The notes under the pieces were generated by a model. The model was not told the origin of the DNA. It saw nothing but the letters and a program-made list of their open reading frames with translations, and searched no databases. From contig OZ252103.1 of the NCBI GenBank assembly GCA_965248395.1, forward strand, positions 1,612,001 through 1,676,000: a stretch of 64,000 nt of DNA. Reading direction: 5' to 3'. Origin of the DNA: JAAXHH01 sp965248395. Lineage in GTDB: Bacteria > JAAXHH01. This document shows positions 8,546-17,064 of the stretch, in pieces (position 1 is the stretch's first letter; every line of letters starts with the position of its first letter). The translations under genes and the position numbers were made by a program.

Positions 8546-9454
8546 TTAAATCATGTCGCCTTCCGTTAGAAACGCATTCAGCCTTTCCATCTCTTCGTCT
8601 GAAAGGTCGGGCAGCGGATTTCTGCGCCAGCGGCCGCAAATTCCGGCCAGTTCCAGGACGGCATGTTGCGCGGCGTCGCCACCGGCGGGAAAGGTACTGT
8701 AGGAATACTGGAAGAAGGGCATGTCGTAGCGCGCGATGATATCCACGGCGGAATCGATTTTCCGTTCTTCTATGGCGGACCAGTAGGCGTGGGCCACGTC
8801 GGGCTTGAACTTGATAAAGGTGGACATGTATCCGTCGCAGCCGTACGGCAGCATGTCCATGTGGGTCTGTTTCTGACCGCCGGCGAAGATCACCCATTTA
8901 CCATGGGCTTTTGCGCAGGCGCCGCGCGCGAAATCGGGACTGTAGTCTTCTTTGAATCCCAGGACTCCGGGGACCTCGGCCAGGAGTCTCTCGACGGTTT
9001 CCAGCGCCCCCTGTACTCCGACGCTCACCAACCCGGCGCTCAGGATGAACACCGGCAGGGTCTCCGATACCATGCCGTAGTACGCCACAAGACTGTCTAC
9101 CGTCATGCCGCGGTCGGGCGGCGCCACGATGGCCGCGTCCGCGCCGCATTCCCGGGCGAACTCCGCGAAGGCCGCGGTCTGTGCCGTGGACCAGAAACCG
9201 GCGCTCGCAATGAACAACGCTCTATTGTTTACGATGCGGGCGGTAACAGCCGTCAACTCGGCAATTTCCGCCTCGGTGAGCACCGGGTAAAGACTGTCTC
9301 CCGGTGTGAACAGCACGGTTCCAGCACCGGATTCGATGGTAAAATCTACGAATCGACGCAACCCGTCCCAGTCGATACCGCCATCCTCGAGAAAGGGCGT
9401 GTTTATCGAGGCGACGGGGCCGGTCAGGTGGTGGCGGAAACGATCTAGGTCCAT
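8546..9454 (-). CDS. dihydrodipicolinate synthase (DapA)-family aldolase/lyase
   Basis: A 302-residue TIM-barrel class I aldolase homologue. The Schiff-base lysine is K168 in VLGFKEDY. The tyrosine that normally relays protons, within the pattern PVxxYN, is missing: the segment reads LPVFILSAG. True dihydrodipicolinate synthase activity is therefore unlikely, and a sugar-acid lyase or dehydratase is more plausible. Its ATG at 9454 directly follows the stop codon of the upstream oxidoreductase with no gap, so the two are almost certainly co-expressed. Confidence 0.8.
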   Translation of the reverse strand: MDLDRFRHHLTGPVASINTPFLEDGGIDWDGLRRFVDFTIESGAGTVLFTPGDSLYPVLTEAEIAELTAVTARIVNNRALFIASAGFWSTAQTAAFAEFARECGADAAIVAPPDRGMTVDSLVAYYGMVSETLPVFILSAGLVSVGVQGALETVERLLAEVPGVLGFKEDYSPDFARGACAKAHGKWVIFAGGQKQTHMDMLPYGCDGYMSTFIKFKPDVAHAYWSAIEERKIDSAVDIIARYDMPFFQYSYSTFPAGGDAAQHAVLELAGICGRWRRNPLPDLSDEEMERLNAFLTEGDMI

Positions 9455-10555
9455 CTACGATTTCCCTTCATCGGACCAGGTGTCAAAGGGATTGCCGGTT
9501 TCGGCCAGGGGAAAAGCCACCCTGGCGCCCGTAATGTGGGAAAGATGCGCCCCCATGGCCATCTCGATATGGCGGCGGGCCGTTCTCGCGTGGCACAGTT
9601 CGTACCCGGGTTCCCTGCCCTCGATTAGATCCATCATGGACCGGGCCAAGCGGTGGTGGGCGTTGATCCATTTCTGCGAGCCCGATACCTGTTCGTGGGC
9701 CAGGACTTCCCAGCGATCATCGCCTATGGGCTTCGGGTTGGTATGGGGATGATAGTAGATATCCGGACCGTCCTGCGTGGGGCCGGGCAGGATGAGCGTG
9801 CCGGCCGTACCGTGGATGTCGATTCGATAAGGATTATCGATGCCGTCGCCCGCGAAGGATTCGAATTCCGCGTTGAAACCATCGAACTGGTAATGCGCCC
9901 ACATGCCGTTTCCCGCGGAGGTTCCCATGCCGAACAGCCCTTCTTTCCGGTCCGCAGGAAGGGCCGGGCGACCGTCCTGGGTGATGATCGCCTGGCACCA
10001 TGACGGTTCGCCGAAAAGCTGCCACAGGAAATCGAAGAAGTGGGGGTAGAGATCGATAAACCACTGGTCTCCGCCGTTTTCACCGCCGAAACCGTACATG
10101 CGTGCACAGCGCGGGCTTCCGATCCGGCCTTCCCGTATCATCGGAATAGCCTGGCGCTGGATTTCCGGACGTCCCCTCCAGGGGTGGGCCATGATGAGCA
10201 AGACCCCGGCCCGGTCGCAGGCTTCCACCATGGCGTCCACTTCGGCGGGCGTGCGCGAAAGGGGTTTTTCCGCGTACACGTGGACACCCTGCCCGGCAGC
10301 GGCCAGCACCATGTCGAGATGGTTGCTCATCTCGTGGGTGGCCAGGACGACGATGTCCAGATTCTCCTTCTCCAGCATTTCCCCGTAAAGGGCGTATCCC
10401 TTTCGAGCACCCGTGCGTTGCAGCGCCGACAGTCTTCCCTCTTCGTCCGGATCGGCAAGGGCTGCGATCTCGGCCCCTTCCACACCCACGAAGGCCTGGT
10501 CCAGGGAATGGCCGTAATCGCCGCATCCGGTGTGCCCGATGATACCAATATTCAA
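9455..10555 (-). CDS. Gfo/Idh/MocA family oxidoreductase
   Basis: A 366-residue NAD(P)-binding sugar oxidoreductase. The Rossmann loop is at the N-terminus (IGIIGHTGCGDYGH), the conserved EKP is at residues 96-98, and the C-terminal alpha/beta domain contains the substrate pocket. It heads a tight pair with the DapA-like gene (zero gap). Such enzymes oxidise sugars, sugar acids or inositols in the cytoplasm. The substrate cannot be named from sequence. Confidence 0.88.
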   Translation of the reverse strand: MNIGIIGHTGCGDYGHSLDQAFVGVEGAEIAALADPDEEGRLSALQRTGARKGYALYGEMLEKENLDIVVLATHEMSNHLDMVLAAAGQGVHVYAEKPLSRTPAEVDAMVEACDRAGVLLIMAHPWRGRPEIQRQAIPMIREGRIGSPRCARMYGFGGENGGDQWFIDLYPHFFDFLWQLFGEPSWCQAIITQDGRPALPADRKEGLFGMGTSAGNGMWAHYQFDGFNAEFESFAGDGIDNPYRIDIHGTAGTLILPGPTQDGPDIYYHPHTNPKPIGDDRWEVLAHEQVSGSQKWINAHHRLARSMMDLIEGREPGYELCHARTARRHIEMAMGAHLSHITGARVAFPLAETGNPFDTWSDEGKS

Positions 10556-10606
10556 CGCCGTGCTCCTCTGATCTCTCTCATCCTGGTAAACTGCAAGCGT
10601 TCACGA

Positions 10607-10936
10607 TCAAACGACTACCAGGCGTTCGGCCTGGATAATGAACACCTGCGCGCCACCCACCATGGTAGTTACCGCCTCGCCCAGCCCGAGCGCGTCGAGG
10701 TGGGTACCGATCTGCGCGACTTCGATCGCTTCCTCCCGGGCGTGGCAGTGGTCCTGGATGAGATCGAGCACAGGCGGTACGCGTTCGTCATCCACCCCGA
10801 TCAACAGGGTGACGTTGCCGGACCGCAGGAATCCGCCCGTACTCCCGATCTCGGTGAACCGGTAATCGTTATCGACCAAAGCATCGGTAAGATGCCGGAT
10901 GTCCCTTTTATTGACGATTGCGATGAGGAGTTTCAT
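10607..10936 (-). CDS. darA: DarA/PstA-type cyclic-di-AMP receptor (PII-like, DUF970)
   Basis: A 109-residue PII-like protein that closely resembles Bacillus DarA/PstA (YaaQ): MKLLIAIVNKRD at the start, then TGGFLRSGN at residues 33-41, with Asn41 at the position used by DarA for nucleotide binding, and LLIGVDDERV after it. The family forms trimers that bind cyclic-di-AMP; its downstream target is not firmly known. It lies between the Gfo/Idh gene and the class III aminotransferase on the same strand. No cyclic-di-AMP synthase gene is in the window. Confidence 0.85.
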   Translation of the reverse strand: MKLLIAIVNKRDIRHLTDALVDNDYRFTEIGSTGGFLRSGNVTLLIGVDDERVPPVLDLIQDHCHAREEAIEVAQIGTHLDALGLGEAVTTMVGGAQVFIIQAERLVVV

Positions 10937-10963
10937 GGCACGCCTCCTGGTCCTTTGTTTTCG

Positions 10964-12310
10964 TCACGCCGTAACCGATTCGATCGCCTCTCCGGCTATG
11001 TTCATCATCCTATCCAGCTCTTCGGCGGTGACGATCAGCGGGGGAGCGAAATTCACACTGTCTCCCCGGCAGCGCGTATAGACGCCGTTTTCCAGCATCT
11101 TCTTCACGATGCGTCCGCCCATTTTCAACGAGGGATCGTAGGGTTTCTGGGATGCAGGGTCTTCCACAACTTCCACGGCCGCCATCAGGCCGACGCCGCG
11201 GATGTCGCCCACGTGAGGTAACGACTGCAGCGACCGCAGGCCGCCCATGAGCCGTCCGCCCATTTCCCTGCTTCGTTCTATGAGGCCTTCATGCTCGATG
11301 AGATCGATATTCGCCAGCCCTACGGCACAGCAAGTCGGGTGCCCCGAGTACGTAAAGGAATGGTTCCATTTACGGTCCTCGGGCGCGTGTTCGATGCAGT
11401 CGTGTATCTCGTCCGAGACGATGATGCCCCCGAGGGGCACATAACCGCTGGTCACGCCCTTGGCGAACGTGATGATATCCGGTTCGACGTTCCAGTGGGA
11501 TAGACCGAACCAGTGACCGATGCGGCCGAACCCGGTGATGACTTCGTCGGCGATCAGGAGCACATCGTATTTCGTACAGATTTCCCGGATCCTGGGCCAG
11601 TAATCATCGGGCGGTACGATAACCCCCGCCGCGCCCTGCACTGGTTCGCCGATAAAGGCGGCCACGTTGTCGGGGCCTTCCCGCAATATCGCTTCCTCGA
11701 GCGCGCGGGCGCTCGCCTCGCCGCATCCCACGCCGGGTTCAACCGGCTTGTAGTGGTACGGATAAGGCGCGTCGATATGGACATACCCGGGCAGGCTGGA
11801 TGCGAAGTCCGCCCAGTAAGCTTCCAGGCCGGTGGCGTTCATGGCGCCTATGGTCACGCCGTGGTAGGCGTGTCTTCTGGATATGATCATGGTTTTTCCA
11901 GGCCGGTCGGCGCGCTGCCAGAAATACCGGGCCGTCTTGATCGCGCTGTCGTTGGAAACGGCGCCGCCGGAGGTGAAGAAGGTATGGTTCAACGACCCTG
12001 GCGCCAGTTCCTTCAGGCGTTTCGCGAGGCGCACGGCAGGGATATTCGTCGCCCCGGCGTAGCAGGAGAAGTATCCCAGTTGAACAATCTGGTCCGCGGC
12101 CGCCGCGGCCAGTTCGGGCCGTCCGTGGCCGACGTTTACGTTCCAGAGGCTCGAGAGTCCGTCGATGTAGCGGTTGCCTTCGATATCGACAACCGTGGAC
12201 CCTTCGGCGCGGACGCAGATCATGGGTTCTGCATGATCGCTGCAGTGCTGCAGTGGATGGATCAGGTATGCGTCGTCCCTCAGCAATTGCTCACGGTCGC
12301 CGTAGGTCAT
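10964..12310 (-). CDS. class III (omega) aminotransferase
   Basis: A PLP-dependent subgroup II aminotransferase (ornithine/beta-alanine/omega-amino acid type). The PLP lysine is in FAKGVTSGYVPLGG, the Asp that holds the pyridine nitrogen is in LIADEVITGFGRIG, and GAVSNDSAIKTAR resembles the phosphate-binding region. I prefer the ATG at 12310 (MTYGDREQLL, 448 residues), because alignments of the family normally begin near there; an in-frame start at 12379 would add 23 residues lying under the plus-strand promoter. The substrate is unknown. Confidence 0.87.
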   Translation of the reverse strand: MTYGDREQLLRDDAYLIHPLQHCSDHAEPMICVRAEGSTVVDIEGNRYIDGLSSLWNVNVGHGRPELAAAAADQIVQLGYFSCYAGATNIPAVRLAKRLKELAPGSLNHTFFTSGGAVSNDSAIKTARYFWQRADRPGKTMIISRRHAYHGVTIGAMNATGLEAYWADFASSLPGYVHIDAPYPYHYKPVEPGVGCGEASARALEEAILREGPDNVAAFIGEPVQGAAGVIVPPDDYWPRIREICTKYDVLLIADEVITGFGRIGHWFGLSHWNVEPDIITFAKGVTSGYVPLGGIIVSDEIHDCIEHAPEDRKWNHSFTYSGHPTCCAVGLANIDLIEHEGLIERSREMGGRLMGGLRSLQSLPHVGDIRGVGLMAAVEVVEDPASQKPYDPSLKMGGRIVKKMLENGVYTRCRGDSVNFAPPLIVTAEELDRMMNIAGEAIESVTA

Positions 12311-12360
12311 CGCGCGGAGCTCTCTTTGGAAAGTGTACAGGGATGGCGGATAATGGGAAA

Positions 12361-12389
12361 TTGACAGTGTGCCGGACACCGACTATGGT
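12361..12389 (+). promoter_or_regulatory. sigma-70-like promoter for the deacetylase-miaA operon
   Basis: A perfect TTGACA (12361-12366) is followed by a 17-base spacer and TATGGT (12384-12389). Transcription would begin near 12396, about 50 bases before the deacetylase start. Confidence 0.5.
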
Positions 12390-12443
12390 ATATTATACGG
12401 AGAGATCTGCACACAATCAAGGTGAATGAAAGGGAGGGTTCCC

Positions 12444-13280
12444 ATGCCGGGCGAGCACCCCGATCCCTGGCAGAATGGATACGAAGGCGCCGTGTCCCTG
12501 ACCTTTGATGACGGGATGCATTCACAGTTGGACCGGGCCATACCGATGCTGGCCGAAAGCGGTATTCGGGGCACGTTCTATGTCAATCCACGCGGCCCGG
12601 ACTGGCGCGGACGACTGGCGCCATGGGTAGCCGTGGCGGAAGCCGGCCACGAGGTTGGCAACCATACCGTCAGTCATCCCTGCTCCTGCGCTTTCAAGGA
12701 GACCCGCGTCGACTGCCTGGAGACGATGACCCTCGACGACATGGAATGGGAAATCGGCGAAGGCAAGCGCCGGATATCCGAAGCTATTCCTGGCCAGGTC
12801 GATTTTACGTTCTGTTATCCCTGCTACCACGCCCATGTGGGAGAGGGACCAGGCCGCCAGAGTTACGTGCCGGTCGTCGCCCGTCACCATGTCGCCGGCC
12901 GGGGCAAGGGAGACTACGCCAATCACCCCTTGACCACCGATCTTCATCACCTTTATTCCTTCCCCGTGGAGCGTCATGCCCTGTCGGAGATGATCGGCCT
13001 GGTCGAGGAAGCCGCGAGTCAGAGGCGGTGGGCCGTGTTGACCTTCCATGGCATCTCGGAAGGGCATCTTTCCGTGACGGAGTCCGATTTCAGTGGCCTG
13101 TGCGACTATCTCCGGGAACACAGCGATCGAATATGGACCGCGCCGGTCGTTACCGTCGCCCGAGCGATTCGAGACTGGCGGACTGCTCGGTCCGCTCGGT
13201 CCGCCCGGTCCGCCCGGTCCGCCCGGTCCGCCGGGTCCGCAGAGCTCGCACGGAACGAACCACGATCGCCCGTTCCATGA
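12444..13280 (+). CDS. polysaccharide deacetylase family protein
   Basis: A NodB-homology (carbohydrate esterase 4-like) protein of about 278 residues. Motif 1 is SLTFDDGMHSQ (catalytic base and metal Asp), and motif 2 is GHEVGNHTVSH with the His pair that binds the metal. It would remove acetyl groups from an N-acetylated sugar or act on a related substrate. There is no signal peptide, so a cytoplasmic role is possible. I choose the ATG at 12444 because AGGGAGG lies six bases upstream; an ATG at 12426 is also open. The C-terminus includes an in-frame RSA repeat from a 9-nt tandem array. Its stop overlaps the miaA start (ATGA). Confidence 0.82.
   Translation: MPGEHPDPWQNGYEGAVSLTFDDGMHSQLDRAIPMLAESGIRGTFYVNPRGPDWRGRLAPWVAVAEAGHEVGNHTVSHPCSCAFKETRVDCLETMTLDDMEWEIGEGKRRISEAIPGQVDFTFCYPCYHAHVGEGPGRQSYVPVVARHHVAGRGKGDYANHPLTTDLHHLYSFPVERHALSEMIGLVEEAASQRRWAVLTFHGISEGHLSVTESDFSGLCDYLREHSDRIWTAPVVTVARAIRDWRTARSARSARSARSARSAGSAELARNEPRSPVP
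13185..13238 (+). repeat. six-copy 9-nt tandem repeat (unit GCCCGGTCC) inside the deacetylase gene
   Basis: Six 9-base units run head to tail: two GCTCGGTCC, three GCCCGGTCC and one GCCGGGTCC. Because the unit is three codons, changes in copy number keep the frame and change only an RSA-repeat tail near the deacetylase C-terminus, outside the catalytic motifs. Confidence 0.9.
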
Positions 13281-14233
13281 AACCCGATTCGTCCGATACC
13301 CATTCCATACCTGTTCTCCTGGGGCCGACCGGTGTCGGAAAGACCGCCACGGGTACGGAACTGGCCCGGCGAATCGGCGCCGAAATCATCTCGGCGGATT
13401 CACGCCAGGTGTACCGGTACATGGACATCGGCACGGCCAAGCCCACACCTGCAGCGCAGGCCAGGTCGCGGCACCACTTGATCGATATTGTCGATCCGGA
13501 TGCGCGATTCAGCGCAGGCGAATACGGTCGACGGGCTCGGGAAGTGATCCATGACCTCGCCGTTCGAAAGGTGCCCGCCCTCGTGGTCGGCGGCGCCGGC
13601 CTGTACATTAAGACGCTGACCGAGGGACTCTTCGAAGCACCGGAAGTCCCGCCGGAGTTGCGGAAACGGCTGGAGACCGGGTACGGGGAACAAACCACCG
13701 CGGCGCTCCATCGGCGGCTCGGCCAGGTCGATCCTTCTTCTGCCGCGCGTATACACGTAAATGATCGCCAGCGGATCGAAAGGGCACTCGAAATCCACGA
13801 CGCGACGGGTACTACCCTCACGGCCTGGTTTGACAGACCCGGGACCACGCGTCCCCTTTCGATGCGCCTGATCGGGCTGCGGAGGGAACGCGCCGCCCTG
13901 TATGCCAGGATCAACCGCAGGGTGGTCCAGATGATCGAATCGGGCTTCGAGGAGGAGGTTCGGCGCCTGCTGGAGCGGGGTTACGGGGAAGAGGCCCACG
14001 CGATGTCGACATTCGGATACGCGGAAATGCTTCGCTGCATCCACGGCGAGCTGGACCCTGGCGACGCCGTTTCTATCATACAGCAGCAGTCGAGACAGTA
14101 CGCCAAGCGGCAGTTGACCTGGTTCCGAAAGGTAGCCGGTATCAAGTGGATTTCCGTGTCCGACGGGGAAGGTCCGGAATACACCTGCGAGAAGATCTTC
14201 CGGGAATGTCCCGAACTGTTATTTCAGGAATAG
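13277..14233 (+). CDS. miaA: tRNA dimethylallyltransferase
   Basis: A 318-residue protein that transfers the dimethylallyl group to A37 of tRNAs reading UNN codons. The P-loop GPTGVGKT is at residues 16-23, and DSRQVYRYMDIGTAKP follows as in MiaA. HHLIDIVDPD and a typical RRLLERGYGEEAHAMSTFGYAEM segment come later. The reading frame is open far upstream, but the ATG at 13277 gives the normal N-terminus and overlaps the deacetylase stop by ATGA. The last 15 bases overlap the convergent metalloprotease gene. Confidence 0.95.
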   Translation: MKPDSSDTHSIPVLLGPTGVGKTATGTELARRIGAEIISADSRQVYRYMDIGTAKPTPAAQARSRHHLIDIVDPDARFSAGEYGRRAREVIHDLAVRKVPALVVGGAGLYIKTLTEGLFEAPEVPPELRKRLETGYGEQTTAALHRRLGQVDPSSAARIHVNDRQRIERALEIHDATGTTLTAWFDRPGTTRPLSMRLIGLRRERAALYARINRRVVQMIESGFEEEVRRLLERGYGEEAHAMSTFGYAEMLRCIHGELDPGDAVSIIQQQSRQYAKRQLTWFRKVAGIKWISVSDGEGPEYTCEKIFRECPELLFQE

Positions 14234-16033
14234 CAGTTTCCGGGTCACCTCGGCCCTGCCTGTCGATCCCTCCGTCGTCATTCGGCAGAAATAGACCCCG
14301 CTGGCTACCCTTCTTCCATTATCGTCGTTTCCGTCCCACGTGGTGGTAAACGTACCCTTCGAATGGGCGCCGTCCACCAGGGTGCGGATCCTTTGGCCCA
14401 GCAGATTGTACAGGGCGAGCACCACTTCGCCGGATAGGCTGACTTCGTATCGTACCGTGGCGGAAGAGCCGTTGCGCAGGTAGAAGGGATTTGGAAATGT
14501 GGACAGGGACGCGGCGACCGGGCGGCCTGTGCCCGTGAGGCCGGGATCGAAGGTTGCCGCATACCCGTACTCAAATCCTGCTCCGGTACGTTCGAGGGAC
14601 GCCACCACGAGCATTACGGTCTCGTATCGCGTCCAGTTCGGCACTTCGATGGTCACGCTTCCCCTGGTCGAGGGTATCGTCAGGACCGTGTCCGCGTCGC
14701 CGGTTCCGCTGCCCGCCACGGAAACGCCCCACTCACCGGAAATGCCTGTGAAATCGATGCGGAGTCCTCCGTGCAGGGTGGAATCCGGTACGAAGCGTAT
14801 GTAGTTTGCGGCGAGGTGGGCCGGAAACCGGGCGGCGGGGATATCCGGACCGTCGAACTGCGGCACGGATGTGCCACCCGCTGGATCGGGCTCATGCAGA
14901 CCGCTCAACTCGACCCGGGGATACAGGGCTCCTTCCTCGTAGAACCGGTCCTCGTTGGCGCGCGTGTCGGTAAAGACGTTCCAGGTGGTGAAATCCTGGA
15001 AGGCGGACTTCAAATTACTGCCCACGCTGCGAAGGCCCTGGTCGATGGCTTCCAGTGCCCGGTTCGTTTCCACCCGCTCCCAGATGGTTCGGATCAGGTC
15101 CCTGTCGTGCCGTTTCTCCAGGAACAGGGGCCAAAGGACCCCGGCGTATTCGTGCTCCCTGTCCGCGGCGTCCAGCGCGACCCAGGGTTCTGACAAGAAG
15201 CTGCTGAACGAGGGAAAGTAGGTCAGGTAGTCATTGACCTCGTCATAGACCTGCTCTTCGATCCATACGGCGCTCTGCTCCAACCAGAATGACGCTGCCC
15301 CGGCGTCGTAGCCAAACTGGACGGCGTGGAAATACTCGTGCGCGGCCGTGATGCGCAACAGGTTCAATGCCTTCGACAGCGTCCTTCTGGACTCGACGAA
15401 ATCGTTTTCGATGACGATGTAAGAAGGCAATGCATCGCTGTTCGTCACCGCTTCCGGCCGGGCATATCCACTGAAATGACTCGAAAGATCGGAAATGTAA
15501 ACATCGTACAGACCGTCCCCGCCGTCGTCCGAGTCCATTTCCTCGTATCGATCATGAAACAGGTAGTCCACGGGCGGCGGCCGGTAACCCAATTCTTCGA
15601 CGATCACGCGGCGGGATTCGTCGAGAAAAGTTGCGCAGTACTCGACATAGTCGGGTACTGCGTTGTTGTTCTCATCGTCCAGTTCGGGCCAGCCGGCGCC
15701 CGGCCGGTCTTCCGTCGTGGTGACGTACCAGATCTTGAAATGTCCGTCGGGACTGATGAAATGCTCGGGGACGGCCGTATAGGTGTGGCCCAGTTCGTTC
15801 GTGCGATCCCTCTCGCCCGGTAGGGTAGGTCGGCCCGAGGGCGCCTGTTCAAACCGGTAGGGCCGGGCGGTGAGCCCGTCCGACGGCTGGCTGGCGAATG
15901 GAGGGGTGTTTAGCGTGCCGCATCGCTGCGTAGGGGGAGTCTGGCTGAAGGCGCCGGATTGGGTGACCATCACGGCGAAACAGGTCAGCATCAGACGTTT
16001 TGAAAGCGGGCGGAATAGATAGAAACGTTCCAT
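14219..16033 (-). CDS. secreted HExxH metalloprotease-like protein with C-terminal FlgD/Por-type domain
   Basis: A 604-residue exported protein with a signal peptide in about the first 30 residues. The zinc motif HEYFH is at residues 232-236 and a downstream Glu in FWLEQSAVWIEE (252 or 259) could be the third ligand, resembling the MXAN_6640 family of putative metalloproteases. The C-terminus has FPNPFYLRNG, YNLLGQRIRTLVDG and WDGNDDNGRRVASGVYF, the pattern of FlgD-like/T9SS-type sorting domains common in FCB bacteria. It probably cleaves or binds extracellular proteins. The start is 120 bases after the TlpA-like gene, across a strong hairpin. Confidence 0.8.
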   Translation of the reverse strand: MERFYLFRPLSKRLMLTCFAVMVTQSGAFSQTPPTQRCGTLNTPPFASQPSDGLTARPYRFEQAPSGRPTLPGERDRTNELGHTYTAVPEHFISPDGHFKIWYVTTTEDRPGAGWPELDDENNNAVPDYVEYCATFLDESRRVIVEELGYRPPPVDYLFHDRYEEMDSDDGGDGLYDVYISDLSSHFSGYARPEAVTNSDALPSYIVIENDFVESRRTLSKALNLLRITAAHEYFHAVQFGYDAGAASFWLEQSAVWIEEQVYDEVNDYLTYFPSFSSFLSEPWVALDAADREHEYAGVLWPLFLEKRHDRDLIRTIWERVETNRALEAIDQGLRSVGSNLKSAFQDFTTWNVFTDTRANEDRFYEEGALYPRVELSGLHEPDPAGGTSVPQFDGPDIPAARFPAHLAANYIRFVPDSTLHGGLRIDFTGISGEWGVSVAGSGTGDADTVLTIPSTRGSVTIEVPNWTRYETVMLVVASLERTGAGFEYGYAATFDPGLTGTGRPVAASLSTFPNPFYLRNGSSATVRYEVSLSGEVVLALYNLLGQRIRTLVDGAHSKGTFTTTWDGNDDNGRRVASGVYFCRMTTEGSTGRAEVTRKLLFLK

Positions 16034-16104
16034 GATGTTCAGTCGACGGGCGTCATGGCCCGCCAGCCACCAGCCGGCCGATCCGGCTCACTGGAATAAG
16101 TGCA

Positions 16105-16145
16105 CCTCGAAATGCGCTTCCACCGGGAGGAAGCGCATTTCGAGG
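16105..16145. repeat. perfect 17-bp inverted repeat (hairpin) between two minus-strand genes
   Basis: The arms 16105-16121 and 16129-16145 are perfect reverse complements around a 7-base loop. There is no run of T after either arm, so it is not a typical intrinsic terminator. It could stabilise or end the redoxin mRNA, or be a dispersed repeat element. Confidence 0.85.
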
Positions 16146-16153
16146 CCTGGCCG

Positions 16154-16942
16154 TCAGTTACCTGACGCCTCCTCCCGCTGGTGTTTAGGCGGAATAGGGA
16201 AGCGTTCCGAGTAGTGGGACAGGTTCTTGCCCGCGATCAGGTCTTCCAGTATGTCATCGTTCTTGTCCCAGTGCTGCTCGTTGGGATGGACATCCAGTGC
16301 GATGCGTCCCTCGCCGTCGATCAGGTAGGTTACGGGAACCCCGTAGCGTTCGTTGGTTTTGGCCCGGAACTGGCGTTCCCAGTAGCCGCGGAAGTCAAAA
16401 AGGGAGGTCTCACTGGTCATATAGTACTCGATGACTTTTTCGTTCCGCGCCGCGATATCGGCCATTTTATCGGGATCGTTTTTTTCGGATTCGTCCGCGG
16501 GACGTACCAGCCTGGCCTTCTGGAGGCCCGTCTTGAAGCGGTCCAGACCGGGACCGAATCCCTCTGCGAATTCCTTGGGATCGAGTGGTTCCTCGTCCCT
16601 GTAAAAGGTATTTACTCCAACGAATAGGAAGGCGATCCTCCCCTCGTACCTGTTCGCAATGTCCATGAGGAGTTCCGCTTCCTTGATACAGGGCGGACAC
16701 CACCAACCCCAGAAGTTCACGAACAGCGGCAAGCCCTTGTAGTCCGCCAGCGTTACCTTCTTGCCTTCCATGGAATACACTTCGAAATTCGGCGCCGTCT
16801 GTCCGATCTCCGTGCCGATGCTCACGACCTCGTCCTCGGCGGGTGTTCCGCTGCATGCCGTCCCGATCAATCCGGCAAGCAAGCCCGTGACAACGAGTGA
16901 CTGAATCATTCCTGTCAGGAAACGCCGCATACGATACCTCAC
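16154..16942 (-). CDS. TlpA/ResA-like thiol-disulfide redoxin, membrane-anchored
   Basis: A 262-residue extracytoplasmic thioredoxin-fold protein. An N-terminal hydrophobic segment ends in GTACSG, a possible but imperfect lipobox with Cys30, so it may be a lipoprotein. The redox motif is WCPPC with Cys82 and Cys85, within FVNFWGWWCPPCIKEAELL, typical of TlpA/ResA/AhpC-TSA proteins. An insertion of about 80 residues follows the redox helix. VTYLIDGEGRI gives the conserved cis-Pro region (PVTYLI). It probably reduces or oxidises cysteine pairs of exported proteins. Confidence 0.85.
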   Translation of the reverse strand: MRYRMRRFLTGMIQSLVVTGLLAGLIGTACSGTPAEDEVVSIGTEIGQTAPNFEVYSMEGKKVTLADYKGLPLFVNFWGWWCPPCIKEAELLMDIANRYEGRIAFLFVGVNTFYRDEEPLDPKEFAEGFGPGLDRFKTGLQKARLVRPADESEKNDPDKMADIAARNEKVIEYYMTSETSLFDFRGYWERQFRAKTNERYGVPVTYLIDGEGRIALDVHPNEQHWDKNDDILEDLIAGKNLSHYSERFPIPPKHQREEASGN

Positions 16943-17064
16943 TTAGGCTTAAAGCAATCAGTAGGATTTGGAAATATACGAATTGTCTGTTGTTTACGCC
17001 GTTAACTTCGGTAAGTTTACTGGAATTATCAACAACTATTTTGAGCCCTACTGGCTACCGGTTG

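Noticed and set aside
13185..13238. CRISPR-like or phase-variation repeat
   Set aside because: The 9-nt units have no spacers and their length is a multiple of three, so neither a CRISPR array nor an on/off frame switch is supported.
12623..13276. 218-residue upstream extension of miaA
   Set aside because: It lies over the polysaccharide deacetylase gene; the ATG at 13277 gives the normal MiaA N-terminus and an ATGA overlap.
13093..13554. Collagen-like Gly-Pro-Pro reading frame
   Set aside because: It is an alternative frame of the 9-nt repeat in the deacetylase gene; no collagen-like gene structure surrounds it.
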